DNA from: Aculops lycopersici
Lineage: Eukaryota > Arthropoda > Arachnida > Trombidiformes > Eriophyidae
Direction of reading: 5' to 3'
DNA length: 64,000 bases
Assembly: GCA_015350385.1 (NCBI GenBank)
Contig: WNKI01000004.1
Span: forward strand, 62,001 to 126,000
Shown here in pieces: positions 1 through 11,439 of the stretch (positions are counted from its first letter, which is position 1; the number at the start of each line of letters is the position of its first letter). The notes below the pieces were generated by a model, which saw only the letters and a list, made by a program, of their open reading frames with translations, was not told where the DNA came from and made no database searches. A program made the position numbers and the translations under genes.

Positions 1-168
1 ACTAGGCGCCGATTGTTGTTGGTTTGTACGAGTGCGTTTGCCAGCTAGAGGCTCCTTGCTTTAGATCGTGATCCTCAACTTTAGTTTGTAGTTGATTGTA
101 CAAACTAAACTCCCGTGAGCCCGCGGGCATCGGAGGGCTTGTAAAACTCAAACGAAACTACAAAAAGC

Positions 169-192
169 TCTCTCTCCCTCTCTCTCTCTCTG
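169..192. repeat. CT dinucleotide run
   Basis: Imperfect (CT)n microsatellite, typical of the many CT/GA runs in this window. Confidence 0.85.
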
Positions 193-3100
193 TCTAAGTC
201 GAAGTCTTTGAGCTGCTTGAAAGATCGCGCGCCTTGCCTGTCGTCCATTCAGGTTAATGAACTCGAGGCATCGCCTCTAAGAGCGAGAGGCAAGAGTTTG
301 CAACAAATTTACCGCTCACTATGGTGTAACAGTTAAATGTATGGAGCTTATAGCGCAACACAAAACAAAACACGAGCCAAAGAGCACGAGGCATTTCCGG
401 TTTGAAGCGCGTGGCAATCAGCTGTTATCTTACCGTCCACTTGCCTTAACCTTTGGCGGCGGCGCCGTAATTGAAGTAGTAGTTGCAACCTCTTGCTCTC
501 AAGTCGTGTCGTCGTCGGTTAACAGATTGGCCATCAACTTACGAGTGGCCAGTCAGCCAAGTAGCCGACCGGGAGGAGATATAGTTACGCGTCGATTAGC
601 TTGATGCTTGGCTAAAATAAATAGACCAACGCAGCCAATTACTGTCTCCCGGCGCCAAGTTGATATGAGCCATTTGAAACTCCCCCAAACAGCGAGAGTT
701 GGTCGCAGGCAAAGGACTTCTGGCGCGAGTTCAATCTCCTCGGCGTCCGTTGTTCCCACTCCCTCACTTCTCCTCTTTTCTCTAGGCTAAAGGTCATACG
801 TCGGCGGCACATACATTTAAGATGCCTGAAGTTTCTCCATCAGGGTGTTCAAGCTGATAGATGTGCAATTGGCTCATTGGCTGGCGACTGCAACGACGGG
901 TCAACCAGCCGGCCGGTGGCATCTGCGCGTCTCGCCGGCGCCCATCAAGTCTAATTGATTTTTGGACACTTTGACTAGACACGCGACGGCAGTGGCTCCG
1001 TTTTATTCGGCTGAGGTTAATGCCCGTGAACTCGATTCACACACAAACGAGTTGGCCAACGAACATCTAGTTGCTCTTTTTGACAAGACCTCAGATGAGG
1101 CCATGCGAGTTTGGCGTGCGAGCGACCCAAGTTCAGTTAATTGAATCAGCGCTCGCTACTGCCACTCGCTGGGGAGAGCCGGCCGCCATCGCGGTTTGGG
1201 CAAACAAGACTTGGTGTGTTGTATAACCAATGAATATTCGCGATTACCTCCCGGTTGTCGGTGCTGACTGCCGCCGCCGTCGTTGCCACCGGACGTCTCT
1301 GGTTAGACAAACTGGCTGCAGGAGCGGCAGTGCTGAACCCGGTGGTTGCAGCGACATTGGAGGTCGCCAGGCGGCGGAGTCGATTATCTGCCTCGTGGGG
1401 CCAATAAGTCGAGAGTCGCACCGAAACGCAAACTTTCCCTCTTTCTTTGCCGTCGATTACTGAAGGCCAGATAGCTACCCGCGTCCCGAATAGTAGGATC
1501 CCATTTTTAGCGTCCCAGGAATGGGCTCTGCACATTACACAATGCACCAGCGACGAGTTAGTCGCGTGTTCTAGCTAACTCCTCGCGCTCAAGAGGTTGT
1601 TTTGGTTGCCGGCAGCTGGAGAGCCGGAAGCGAGCAAATATCACACACACGATGATTAATTCTGACTTGACTCTTCCAGTTTGCGACAGAAGCCGCGGCA
1701 GTCAGCGCTATTTCACTTGGCACTTGGCAACTTGAGACCAGGTAGCAGACTTCTAGTAGTGGTAGTGGGTGGCTTTCTCTCGTAGGTAGTTGCTGTGCAG
1801 CTAAAATTGGCGCCTCAGATGAACTTTGTCAAGTCTGTTACGGCAGGCTAGCCACCTGGCAAGCTAGCTTGCCAGCCAACAAAGAAGTCAGCTTGTCACT
1901 AGCTAGCCGCATGCTAATGTGTCCTCGTGGATAGCCAACAATCGTTTAGCAGGCTGGCTGGCCGGCGTGTCGTAAGCCACCATTGAGCTGGCTGCCAAGG
2001 CTGGCCAGAGCTTACAAGTTGGTGCCAGGAGTCAATGAACGCGCAATGATTGGCCACGACCGCCACCTGGACGCGCTGGTCACTTGGGTCTCTCTTATCA
2101 GCCCCGAGGTCCTTGCACTCGGCCGACCGGCCAGCTAGCTTGCCAGTTGGCCGGCGTCAGCTAACCAGGCACATAAATGTGGCTCGTCGATGGAGTTTCG
2201 GCAATCAGTTCGCAAGCTAGTAATCAACTAGCGAGAGACTCCAACTGTTATTTGGAATCTCTCTGGCAGCCCATTCGATTGTGCGAACTTGACATTGGAA
2301 CTAGTGAATCGACCGACTGCCTAGCTATTGGTTGCTAATGACCGCCACCACCGCTGCCAAATAAGGGCATACCGCTAGCCTCTTATCTGCGCTGGCTGTG
2401 AATTTGGATCCATCTGGCCACACAGTCCGCTGGCGAGCTAGCTCGCCAGCGAGCTTGTCGCTAGGTCGCACGATTGCTTAGCGTCTTGGCGAACACAACC
2501 TCAATTGGTTCAATTGATTGTGTAAGCCCGACGCCTTAGCCTCTCGACCCTCTTCGTTCATTTGCGTGCCTTCTACTCGCCGTGTTCTCAGCTCCCTGTC
2601 CCCAATTGCTATTGCCAATTTTGGCACTCATTCTCAGCTAAGCCCCGTGAAACTACCACTTCCTGCCTAATGAATAGCCAGCGCAAATGGAAGTATAGCC
2701 TCGAACAACCGTATCAACAATCGCCGCCAGCCACCACGGGCCACTGGATAAATTGGTGGCCAACTCGATTACGGCAACTGGCTCGAAGACACCACCACTA
2801 TTCTCTCCTTGGTCTTGCCGTCCAATTCGAAGAATATTACAGTCGTCGATGGTCCAGAGTTTGAATTTGAATTCGAGCTCAAACCCAGAGTTTTGGTTTA
2901 AAGGTTGGCGCTTGTCCATGAGCAAGCAAGTGGCTATTGAATTATGCTTGGGGCGGAAGTAGAGAAGTCGCGCCCGGGGACCACAGGCTTGAGTTTCCAC
3001 TTTCGCTCCAGGAATTTTAAGCTGAGCCCCTTGTTGTAACCAAACCACCCACCAACTGTAAAAACCTGCTTATACAGTGACCAAGTTTGATTTTGTCTTG

Positions 3101-3380
3101 TATCGCCTTCAACAAAAAGCCTAGCCGGCCACAAAACTTAATCCGATACCCAACTCAAATGAAACCCAAGTTAATGTCGGAGCTTGATTCAATGTCAACT
3201 TGAGCGAGACCTTATACTTGGGGGCATTCGTCTCTCACGACTTACTTTGGTAAAACTAGGTATCGTCTCTCTCAAGAAATTCAAATCCTCAAACTACAAC
3301 TATAGCACTACACTCCAACATTCAACTCACTCACTGTCTTGAGGCGGCTAAACTACTTCCGGTTTCTCTTTCATCTCGCT

Positions 3381-3412
3381 TGGTGCTCCATCTCAGTCGA
3401 GATGGAGCACCA
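3381..3412. repeat. Perfect 14 bp-stem inverted repeat
   Basis: TGGTGCTCCATCTC is followed by a 4-base loop (AGTC) and its exact reverse complement. It lies in non-coding DNA with no adjacent gene. Confidence 0.9.
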
Positions 3413-6400
3413 TACAATCAACTTCCAGTTGGCGAGCGGATCCGCTCGCTTTTTGCAAATGGCCAGTCGTAGTTGGGCCAATTAGAGATGGAAACGACCG
3501 GATGATGGAAGGAACGAGTAGAGGAGCACGAGAAGACAGTGAAACTGGTTGCAAAAATGGCAAACTCTCCTACATTTGGTGGGCGGTCGTGTAGACAGTG
3601 ACTAACATATACATTGGCGAGCACTACAACCACCATTGCGTTCGCTGTAATAATTTAATTTCCAAACTCTCGAAGCGGCAAGTTGGCACGCTTGAGAGTG
3701 AAGCGCGTTTTGTGGGTCAGCTTCTGGGGGATAGAAACAGAGAGAAGGAGACAGCATTAGAGACGTATGTGTAGATAGTATCACTGCAGATATAACAACA
3801 CAATCGACATCAACAAGAATAATAGCAACATGAACACATTCCGCCCAAATGCTCGGAGCTCACTATAATAATCGTCGACGTAGTTGCTGACATTCTGGTT
3901 GACAAACGCCAAGCAACTAGCACCAGCGATGTTATTGTTATTGCTATTGCTGTTGCTTTGATCGAAAAATTTATATCTCCGTCAGAGTGGCAGTGGCAGT
4001 TGTCGTCGCTGGCGCTGTCGCCGCCAAGCTAGCAACTCAATCGACTCTCTCTCTCTTCTTTTCTCTGGAATCAATCGATCGTAGGCTGCGCTTTTTGTCT
4101 TCCATCTCGCTGCCAAGCTTCTCCTTCTGGGTCACGAGGCTAGAGTAGCGGGCGGCAGATGGGCGAGACGTCAAGATTGGCCAACATTTGGGGGCTTGCC
4201 GAGCGAGTAGAAGTCGTCAGCTTGCCTCATGGTAAACCAGAGAGCAGACGAGTGATTGTGTCAGCTACAGAAAAGTCAGCATTCGAGGCGCCGGGCGATG
4301 GAGTTGCTCCAGACAGTGAGCAAATGGTAAATGACGAAGACGGAGGGCAAAATGGCCAGCAAGTTGGCCGCCTTGCTCGCGAACCAAAGCCACTCCTCTA
4401 GGTGGGTGGCGACATGTGTACTTAAACTCTCCTTCCTTCCCCTTCCCTTCGTCTACAAGGAAGAATCAGCGACTACAGCAGCCCGTCGAGAAACAGAAAG
4501 GGTTGTCTGTTTTTTCCGGTTACATTTGCCTGAAACAATCGCAAATCGGGCGGCCAACTTGGCATCGGCTCGGCGCCGCCCCGAGGCCAAGGCTGATGTT
4601 GGTATTGGCGGTTGTTGTTGCGGCAGTTCAATGCATTGTGCGTGTGTCTGCGTCTGTATGTATACAACAGCACACCAAACAGAATAGGTAAATTGATTAC
4701 CTGAGGCAAGGATTGCCTTTCTTCCTCGTAGACGTCAACGTCGACGTTGTAATCGTGGCTGCCAGTGAGTCTCAGGGTTGATCTTTCATCGACATCGACA
4801 AGCCGAAAGATCAAATGGCTCACGAAACTCAACTCTAACTTCTTTGCTTTCTTTTCCTCCTCCTCCTCCTCCGTCTCCATTCTTCTTTTGCATCTTCGAT
4901 TTCAATTAATGGCCAGCAACTACAACTGAAATGCCGCACAATCGGCCAGCCAGCAAGCCAACCAGTTGCAAGCAAGTGGAGTGGGGCAACTTGTTCCTTT
5001 TTGTGTCACCTCGTCATGGACTTTTGGCAAAGTGCTCGTTTGGTTTGCCCAATATCCGGTCCGAGTGCATCGACCGGAAGCACGGTGACGCCCGCTTTTA
5101 TTTCAGCGCATTCCTTCGACAAGGAGGCGGAGCTCGTGGCCGCATGTATTTGCGCAAGTGGACGAGTGAGGCTATTTCTTGAACTAGATTTAACCGGATT
5201 GGATCGTCCGGCCCCAACTAAACTTGAATTAAATGTCAACAAGTGCAAGCTTAGCCAACCGAACTAAATAGAAATCTTTGTTAGGAGTTTTCTCGGAGGA
5301 CCAACATTTGCTCGCTTGAAGCCAGACTTTTGGAAGTCCGGTTCGCTGCACCATAATAATCATCATCATCGTGGTCGGCCAACTAATAAGCACAGGTGTG
5401 TATCGTACTAATGCACCGGAAATGAGTCTCTGCGTGCATGCTGATGTGCACATCGATTGGCTTAATTGCTGGGCGAGCGCGTTCAGGGGGATTTACGCAA
5501 TACCCACTATGTGAGTATACACTGTAGCGCCATGCCTAATATGTAAAATGTCGCAAGCCAGATTCTCGCGTGCTCCCCCGCGATAACTGTACAATCTAAC
5601 TGGACGCCAACTCGCACAATCAACCAACTGAACCAACTAAAACAACTCAACTCAACGGGGAGCTGGCAGACCGGCCATCTGATATCGACTCGGCGAAAGT
5701 AGGTCGCCTGTGCGTCGGGTTATTATCGACGCAAGAATTCAAGTTTTCAGGTAGAAGCCAGCCAATGACAAAAGGGTAATCCATTTATCCAGACAGCCAG
5801 TTGGCTGCATGTTGCTGACCAAGCTGGTTGCGATCAGTGGAAAGCCGATATAAAGTTGAAGTGGCTTTAGGTGGGAGTCGGTAATCGTGATCTTGCTTGG
5901 GGATGACTGAACAGGTTGCTCCTGTCGCTGGCGGTGCTAATGTCCATTCAAGTTCAAGTCCGTGAGTTGCAGCGGCGGCCGTGCAAATGGTTGCCGTTGC
6001 CGCCGCTGCCGTATTGCTCTGCTAGTCTCGTCGGCTTTCTGTGATGCAACTTCGTTGAGTGCTTCTAAAAAATAATAGGGGTAATAATAAAGATGATTTC
6101 GTTGCTGCTAGCATGACTTCTGCGAGGAAGAGAGCCGCTGGCCACTAAGCCCATCCAGCTTGTCGACGACGAGCCTGCCAGTTACTCGGCCGGTTAGGTA
6201 AGTTGCCCAGTCGGCACTGCTGCTACCGCTGCTCCAAGTGGCGACTGCATGCGAGTGTGTATATTTGTGTGTGTGTGTGTTTCTGTGGCGAACGCCGGGA
6301 AACTGAGCTAGGGCAGCCGACAGTGCGCCACCTAATCTTGGATTAACAGTGTTATTTGCTTCCGCATCTGCACAGGTGGTTGCCAGGCTCCTCTTCAGCT

Positions 6401-6770
6401 TTTCTCGCTCTCTCAGTTGCTTGAAAAACTGAATTATCCACTCGGTTGGTGCCTTTGGAGGTGGAGTCTTGACATACGCACAACTTTTGCCAAGACTGAG
6501 GAGGAGAGAAGATTTTATTTTCGGCCAGAGGATGACCTCCAAACTTCTGCAATCGACCGCAGCACAGTTGGCGCCGGCGAGCGGGATTTGCGTTGTGCTG
6601 GCGCCATCGTTGCCACCTAAATCTGGCCAGAGTTATATCCTTTTTCGTAAACTGGATAGAGAGAGGGGGACACGAATACTGCAACGGTGAAAAAAGAGTA
6701 TGCCTTTAGGTGGCATAATTTCCGACTTTTTCTCAGCACAAAATCTCGGCCAGATAAGAGAGGAAAGAAA

Positions 6771-6773
<3 letters not shown>

Positions 6774-6801
<28 letters not shown>
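6774..6801. repeat. CT microsatellite upstream of the 7078 gene
   Basis: (TC)n run about 280 bases before the ATG of the small secreted-protein gene. It may lie in the promoter or 5' leader. Confidence 0.85.
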
Positions 6802-7077
6802 GTTTTGCTCATATTTTGTCTTTCATTGAGCAACACAAGCAGCCGTAACAGTAAAAGTGACACCAACCAAGACAAACTAACGACAAAATAACTATCGGGA
6901 CATCGACATTGAATATCAGGCGAATATTGTGGGCTAAAGTGTATAGCAGCATACACAAACACAGTCACCAAGACAGAAACCCATATTCACAGTCCAAAGC
7001 ACAAGAAAGCGTTAGTTGGCTCGCAAGATATTTCAAGGTTACCATCCACCAACAACAACAGCAACACGAGGCGCCAA

Positions 7078-8594
7078 ATGATGATAAGCAAGCTCAAGAT
7101 GACAAGATCCCCAGTGCAGCAGAGACCATTGGGTCTTGCGATTCTACTGGCACTAGTGCTGGCAATCTCTTTAGCTTCCGCCGCAGCCGACTCCTCGTTG
7201 CCAAGCTCAAGCAAAACCACCGGAAGCGGAAGCCAGTCCACATCCTCGTCCAGTAGCACGGCCACCCAGTCGCGCCAGTCGACGGCCACTATGCTGGGCA
7301 CTCTAGGCTCGCTGGTGCCAGGACTGATAACCAATGTGGCGCCCTTGGTGTTGCTCTTCGGCTTAGGCGCTATGATGGTGCCGGCGTTGGGGATGTCCGC
7401 AATGGGATTGCTGCGCGAGTCTCGTCGCAGGTAAGTAGAAGTAGAAGTACGAGGGAAAGAATTCCGACTCATCCCATGACTTTGAGAGGCGCAAAATTTA
7501 TCGCCCCAAGACTCGCGAGTTCGGGGCTGCTAAGCACTCGGCTATGATTTCAAAGAGGATGGTGTCAGCACCTGTTCGGTGCCGGGATTTTTGCTGCGAT
7601 GCTCTTTCAGCCGCCTGTGTCTCTAGTGGCGGTGGTGCTGATGTCCAGGACGAGTTGTCAGCGAGCTTGCAGGCGGGAATTTAACCTGTCGCTTGAACGC
7701 TGACATTGAATCTTATCACCGGCTTCTCATGAAAATGATGACACCGATACTGACGAAGAGTCGGCCGGCTAATGGTCCTGTTAGTTCTCGCCACTGAGCT
7801 CGCCCTTCTCCCCCAAAATACTCGAGGGATGATCGATGACAAGCAAGCAGTCGAGCGACTGGCGGCTAAGTATCTCAGCTGAGGCTTTAGTGGCAACAAA
7901 GTGGCCGATTTGACAAATGAAACTTTTACACACACTTTCTTTCTCTCTCTCTCCCTTTCACACGCGCTCACGCTGCTCACCTGCTGAAAGTAGTGGCACC
8001 GGTGGCAGCAGAAAGGAGTGTCAAATTTCAGCAAGCTTATCTCGCGCTTGCCCGCCGGCTCGGTAAAGGGCGCCGGAAGCTAACAATTATTTATTTTACA
8101 ACGCGAGCGCAGTGCTTTTATTTTGCTTTTATTTCTTCATCCCCTCGAGCGCGCCAAGCAGCTCAGAGCTACCGCATCGGCAACTACATCAATGATAAAA
8201 AGTAGTCTGCCAACAGAGAGATGGAATAATCCAATCAAAACAAAAGACTAACACTCGTCCAACGATAAATCGCCACCTCTACCTACCTACTCACCAACTG
8301 GACCGAACCGCACCGCACCGCACCGAACGCAAAAATATAAACAAAAAACTACCAATAACCACCTGCAGCTCCAATGGACAGGACCAATTGCTGGCCAACA
8401 TGCAGCTACCTGCAGCCTTCGCCCAATACGCGCGCCCGCTGCAAACCAGCCCACAGGAACTCTACTATTTTACACAACGCTCATTTCCGGGTCTTATGTC
8501 AAGCTTCAACTCGGCGAATCTGGCCCATGGACTAAATGAGATTTTCGTACGCGTTGTCAAGGCCATAGAAAATGCAGACAAGCAATACAAATGA
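7078..8594 (+). CDS. Small secreted protein, two exons
   Basis: I do not recognise this family. Exon 1 (7078-7430) ends at a strong CAG|GTAAGT donor in phase 2. Exon 2 (8369-8594) follows CTGCAG| and keeps the frame, reading SSNGQDQLLANMQL, to a TGA. The product is about 192 residues. Translation can start at the ATGs at 7078 or 7081 or at the third ATG (MTRSPVQQ). Just after that third Met is a clear signal peptide (LGLAILLALVLAISLASA, cleavage near ASA|AD). Next come a Ser/Thr/Gln-rich stretch, then a hydrophobic Gly/Leu/Val segment (VPGLITNVAPLVLLFGLGAM) that may be a membrane or hairpin segment, a dibasic RESRRR, and a polar C-terminus. There are no cysteines. The intron is 938 bp. The gene is antisense to the probable ETHR intron. 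A perfect 46 bp palindrome lies 10 bases past the stop. The role is unknown; a cuticular or secreted structural protein is possible. Confidence 0.72.
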
Positions 8595-8604
8595 GCGGAT
8601 CAAA

Positions 8605-8650
8605 TCCTCAGCGGTCTCATTTGCAGCGCTGCAAATGAGACCGCTGAGGA
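8605..8650. repeat. Perfect 46 bp palindrome after the stop codon
   Basis: Two 23-base arms with no spacer. The left arm begins TCCTCAGCGGTCTC and the centre reads TTGCAGCGCTGCAA. Both arms match at every position. It sits in the presumed 3' UTR of the 7078-8594 gene. Confidence 0.95.
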
Positions 8651-8968
8651 ATCAGATTTCCCTCCACCTCAAACAAATTGCTACTTGCCATATAGTTATT
8701 CAGGTTCCCACTGATGACCAGGAGTTGGTAGGCGGAAGTTTGGACCGGAAGCAGCATGGAAACTTCACCAATCTCAACTCACACACTTTCACGGACTAAA
8801 ACCATTACTCCTCCAGGAAACCCTATTTATTCTGCTATTTAAATCAACCCATCTATTAAAGGCCACTTAAGGCGAAATTGAACCAAGTGGCGCGAGCCTC
8901 GGAGTTTGATTAAATCTCATCATTACAATCGATTTAGTTGGAAACTCACTTATCTCGGGAACAAATCT

Positions 8969-8990
8969 CCTCTCTCTCTCTCTCTCTCTC
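8969..8990. repeat. CT microsatellite
   Basis: Pure (CT)n run in non-coding DNA. Confidence 0.85.
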
Positions 8991-9365
8991 GCTTCAACTT
9001 TCTTTCAGTTAACTTCACTTGAGATGGGCGTTCAATTTGTAATTGTTATTCTGAAACTCGGAGTCGACTAACGCGAGGCAGCAGCGAGCTAGAGATGCCA
9101 ACACCCTAGCGCCTTGGTCTAGGCAAATTAACGAAGCAGCAGGGGCCCAAATTTCAGCTAATTTTGCCTAGTTTTCCGCCGCAGTTGCCAACACAAAAAG
9201 CCGGCTATCAGTGCAAAATATCTGGCCTCAATAGGCGGTCGTTGCTGCAGCGGCCGCGTCACTTCTCGCCGTCTTTGTCCTCGGCAAAACTAAATCGAAT
9301 GTCAGTCAGCAAGCCAATTCTTGAAAGGAAAATCTTCAAGAGCGACTTGGTGGGACCAACACAAA

Positions 9366-9392
9366 CACTAGCACTAGCACTAGCACTAGCAC
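9366..9392. repeat. (CACTAG)4.5 hexanucleotide repeat
   Basis: Four full and one half copy of CACTAG in tandem, visible directly. Confidence 0.9.
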
Positions 9393-10979
9393 GACTCATA
9401 TCTAATCACAAACAGGAGCAACCATCGGGCGGCCAGTTTTACTGCGCTTCGGGTGTGATGAACTCTCAAGGGTCTCGAGAGTTGCGCGCTAAGACTGCGA
9501 GTCTAGACGAGGGAATCTTGTCCGCGCTCTTGGGGGATTTTAAGTGGCCATATTTCACTGAGGCAAGTCAACCAGCGCTTGCAACAGCAAAGATGGCCAC
9601 GACAACCACGACTGAAGACCGAGAGTTGGACCAACCCGCTCGAGTCGTTGAGAAGAGACGAGACGAAAGGAGAGGCAACTAGCCGACCGGCCGACGAGCT
9701 AATCAACACTTCTTTGGCTTCCCGCTGAATGACTAATAGCGGCAAATCAATTGGCTGGTCTCGCGAGAATCTCTCCATCTCTGTTTCTGGTTGGCCAAGT
9801 GGTTGTTTTGCTGACTGCTTAACTCTGTAACCAATGGTCGTCGTCATCGCAAGCATCATCATAAGCATTATAAGCACCAGCATCACGGAAATCGTTGCTC
9901 ATAGTGGTTTTTCTCTGTGTTTGGCTCAAGATCGACGAGGTACTCAGGGAGGAAGTTGATATTAACTCGTTGGCTTTCTTGGCAGCAACCGACCAACTGA
10001 GATGCTCCAAACGCATTAGCCATAAAGAGCTCACTTCCGGCGTACGAGTTTGCGATGAAATTTCGCTTTCGCCGGACCGGAAGTCGAGTGGCTGGATTAA
10101 AGGGGAGAATCTCGGCTCTTGAACTTGGAGCAACTAACAAGGCGAAGGAGCAGTAGAGAAGCGGTCTAAATTTCCTGTTTGGAGGCAGAAACAGGGTCAG
10201 CCACTGCCATTCCTCACCCATGAGCCGTGCAAGCAGCCAGCCAGTTAGCTAACTAGCTTGCCAGCCTGCCAGTTGGCCGGTCCATTTGCGCCTGGCCGTT
10301 AATTAGCTGGCCGCGTGCGTGTTGGAGCCGAAAATTGGATTATGATCCAAATATCTTGGCATGCCTCAGGCTCACATAACTTGGACCTCATCGAGCCCCA
10401 AGTTAGATGAACTCAGTTGTTTGTTACACAAGCAAGCAAGCCACCAACTTATCTTCTCCCCTCCATTTGCTCAACTTTTCCACTCATCTTTCTTCATCTC
10501 GCTAAAACTCTGTAAGTTGAGCCTCCCATCATTTTAAAGGAATGAAACTTGTTCTTGTTTTTCTTGCAGCATTCTCGACAATATTCTGAAAATCTTCAGC
10601 ATCCTAACGTCATCCGTTTTTTCAACAAACAGACACACATTTACTATGGACTACGAATTTTTTGTGTCAGCTGTCAAAAATGGTGATTGAACGAGTCTCG
10701 TTTGGCCTCGTGCATCGAGGAAACCTAAGCAAACTTATGCTTGCCATCAGATTAAAGAGGAAAACCTCTAGCCTTTAGCGCTCATACAACCGAATGGAAA
10801 GAGATTTGAACGCCACTGCCGGAGCATTACGTCAACAGGTAATCCAATTACCTTATATGATGATTCACTCTCGCACTCCATGCATCTAATGATATGGCTA
10901 CTCTTTAAAACTGTCAATCTATCCTCGAAGAGAAGAGTGATAGAAGAAATGAGCGAAGTAGGGAATAGGTTTTACTTAC

Positions 10980-11439
10980 ACATTGGCTCGCCCAGTAACC
11001 AAGTCTCCGGTCGCGAGTGTAATTCAATCAAAACCGTTGGCATGCATACGATTAGTACGAGGAGATCCGCGATAGATAAGTTGATTAGGAATAAGTTTGT
11101 GGAGTTTCTTAAATATTTTGTCTTGATAACGACTAGGGGAACGAGGAGATTTCCGCAGACTCCGATGGTGAAAATGATGAGACAGGCGAAAGTGGCCACG
11201 ATTCTCATGTAAAGTGGAAACTTTTGGTTACCTAACTCTTCAAGCGGATTCGTGGTAGACACTGGATTTGGTTGTTGCTGATGTTCATGTTGATTGATTG
11301 CGTTGCTTGAGTTTGTCGCTTCGCCACCAACTAGCTGGCCGATCGAGTGACTTTGGCCCATGAGACCGGAAGTTGCGAGCGTCATCGCTACGGACCACGT
11401 CAGCGTCCGAAAGTGACCGGGCGACCTAAAGGCGGCCAT
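10980..11439 (-). CDS. ETHR: ETHR-like class A GPCR, first coding exon (partial gene)
   Basis: The exon starts at ATG 11439 and ends after ATG-T at a GTAAGT donor (phase 1), giving 153 codons plus one base. After a variable extracellular N-terminus with an NSS sequon come TM1 (ATFACLIIFTIGVCGNLLV, with the conserved GN), intracellular loop 1 (IKTKYLRNSTN), TM2 with the conserved LSIAD, and extracellular loop 1 up to the TM3 cysteine (RPETWLLGEPMC). The RNSTN.FL.NLSIADL and RPETW.LG..MCK signature is what I know from insect ecdysis-triggering-hormone receptors, Gq-coupled neuropeptide receptors that control moulting behaviour. TM3-TM7 are not in the window and should lie to the left beyond a long intron. 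A related thyrotropin-releasing-hormone or neuromedin-type receptor is the main alternative. Confidence 0.78.

Larger units (their letters stand above)
1..7077. other. Gene-poor stretch, probably intronic or intergenic
   Basis: No reading frame here has a recognisable domain. The stretch is rich in short low-complexity words (CTAGC, CCAGC, AGTTGGC) and in CT/GA runs. It lies downstream, on the minus strand, of the ETHR-like first exon at 10980-11439, so much of it may be intron of that receptor; this is inference. One weak minus-strand candidate exon (4701-4880) and one 14 bp-stem hairpin (3381-3412) are described under findings. I saw no tRNA or rRNA. Confidence 0.6.
8595..10979. other. Non-coding stretch inside the probable ETHR intron
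   Basis: Apart from the palindrome, it holds a CT run at 8969-8990, a hexanucleotide repeat at 9366-9392 and a candidate plus-strand terminal exon at 10570-10690. I find no downstream ETHR exon (no DRY/ERY-type TM3 motif) on the minus strand here. Confidence 0.55.

Noticed and set aside
1855..2170. Dense CTAGC/CCAGC/TTGGCC words, possible satellite or origin
   Set aside because: No regular period or repeat unit. It reads as low-complexity background seen elsewhere (10240-10300, 13200-13330).
6909..7256. 115-codon frame overlapping the secreted-protein exon
   Set aside because: Different frame with no signal peptide. The overlapping frame has the signal peptide and correct splicing.
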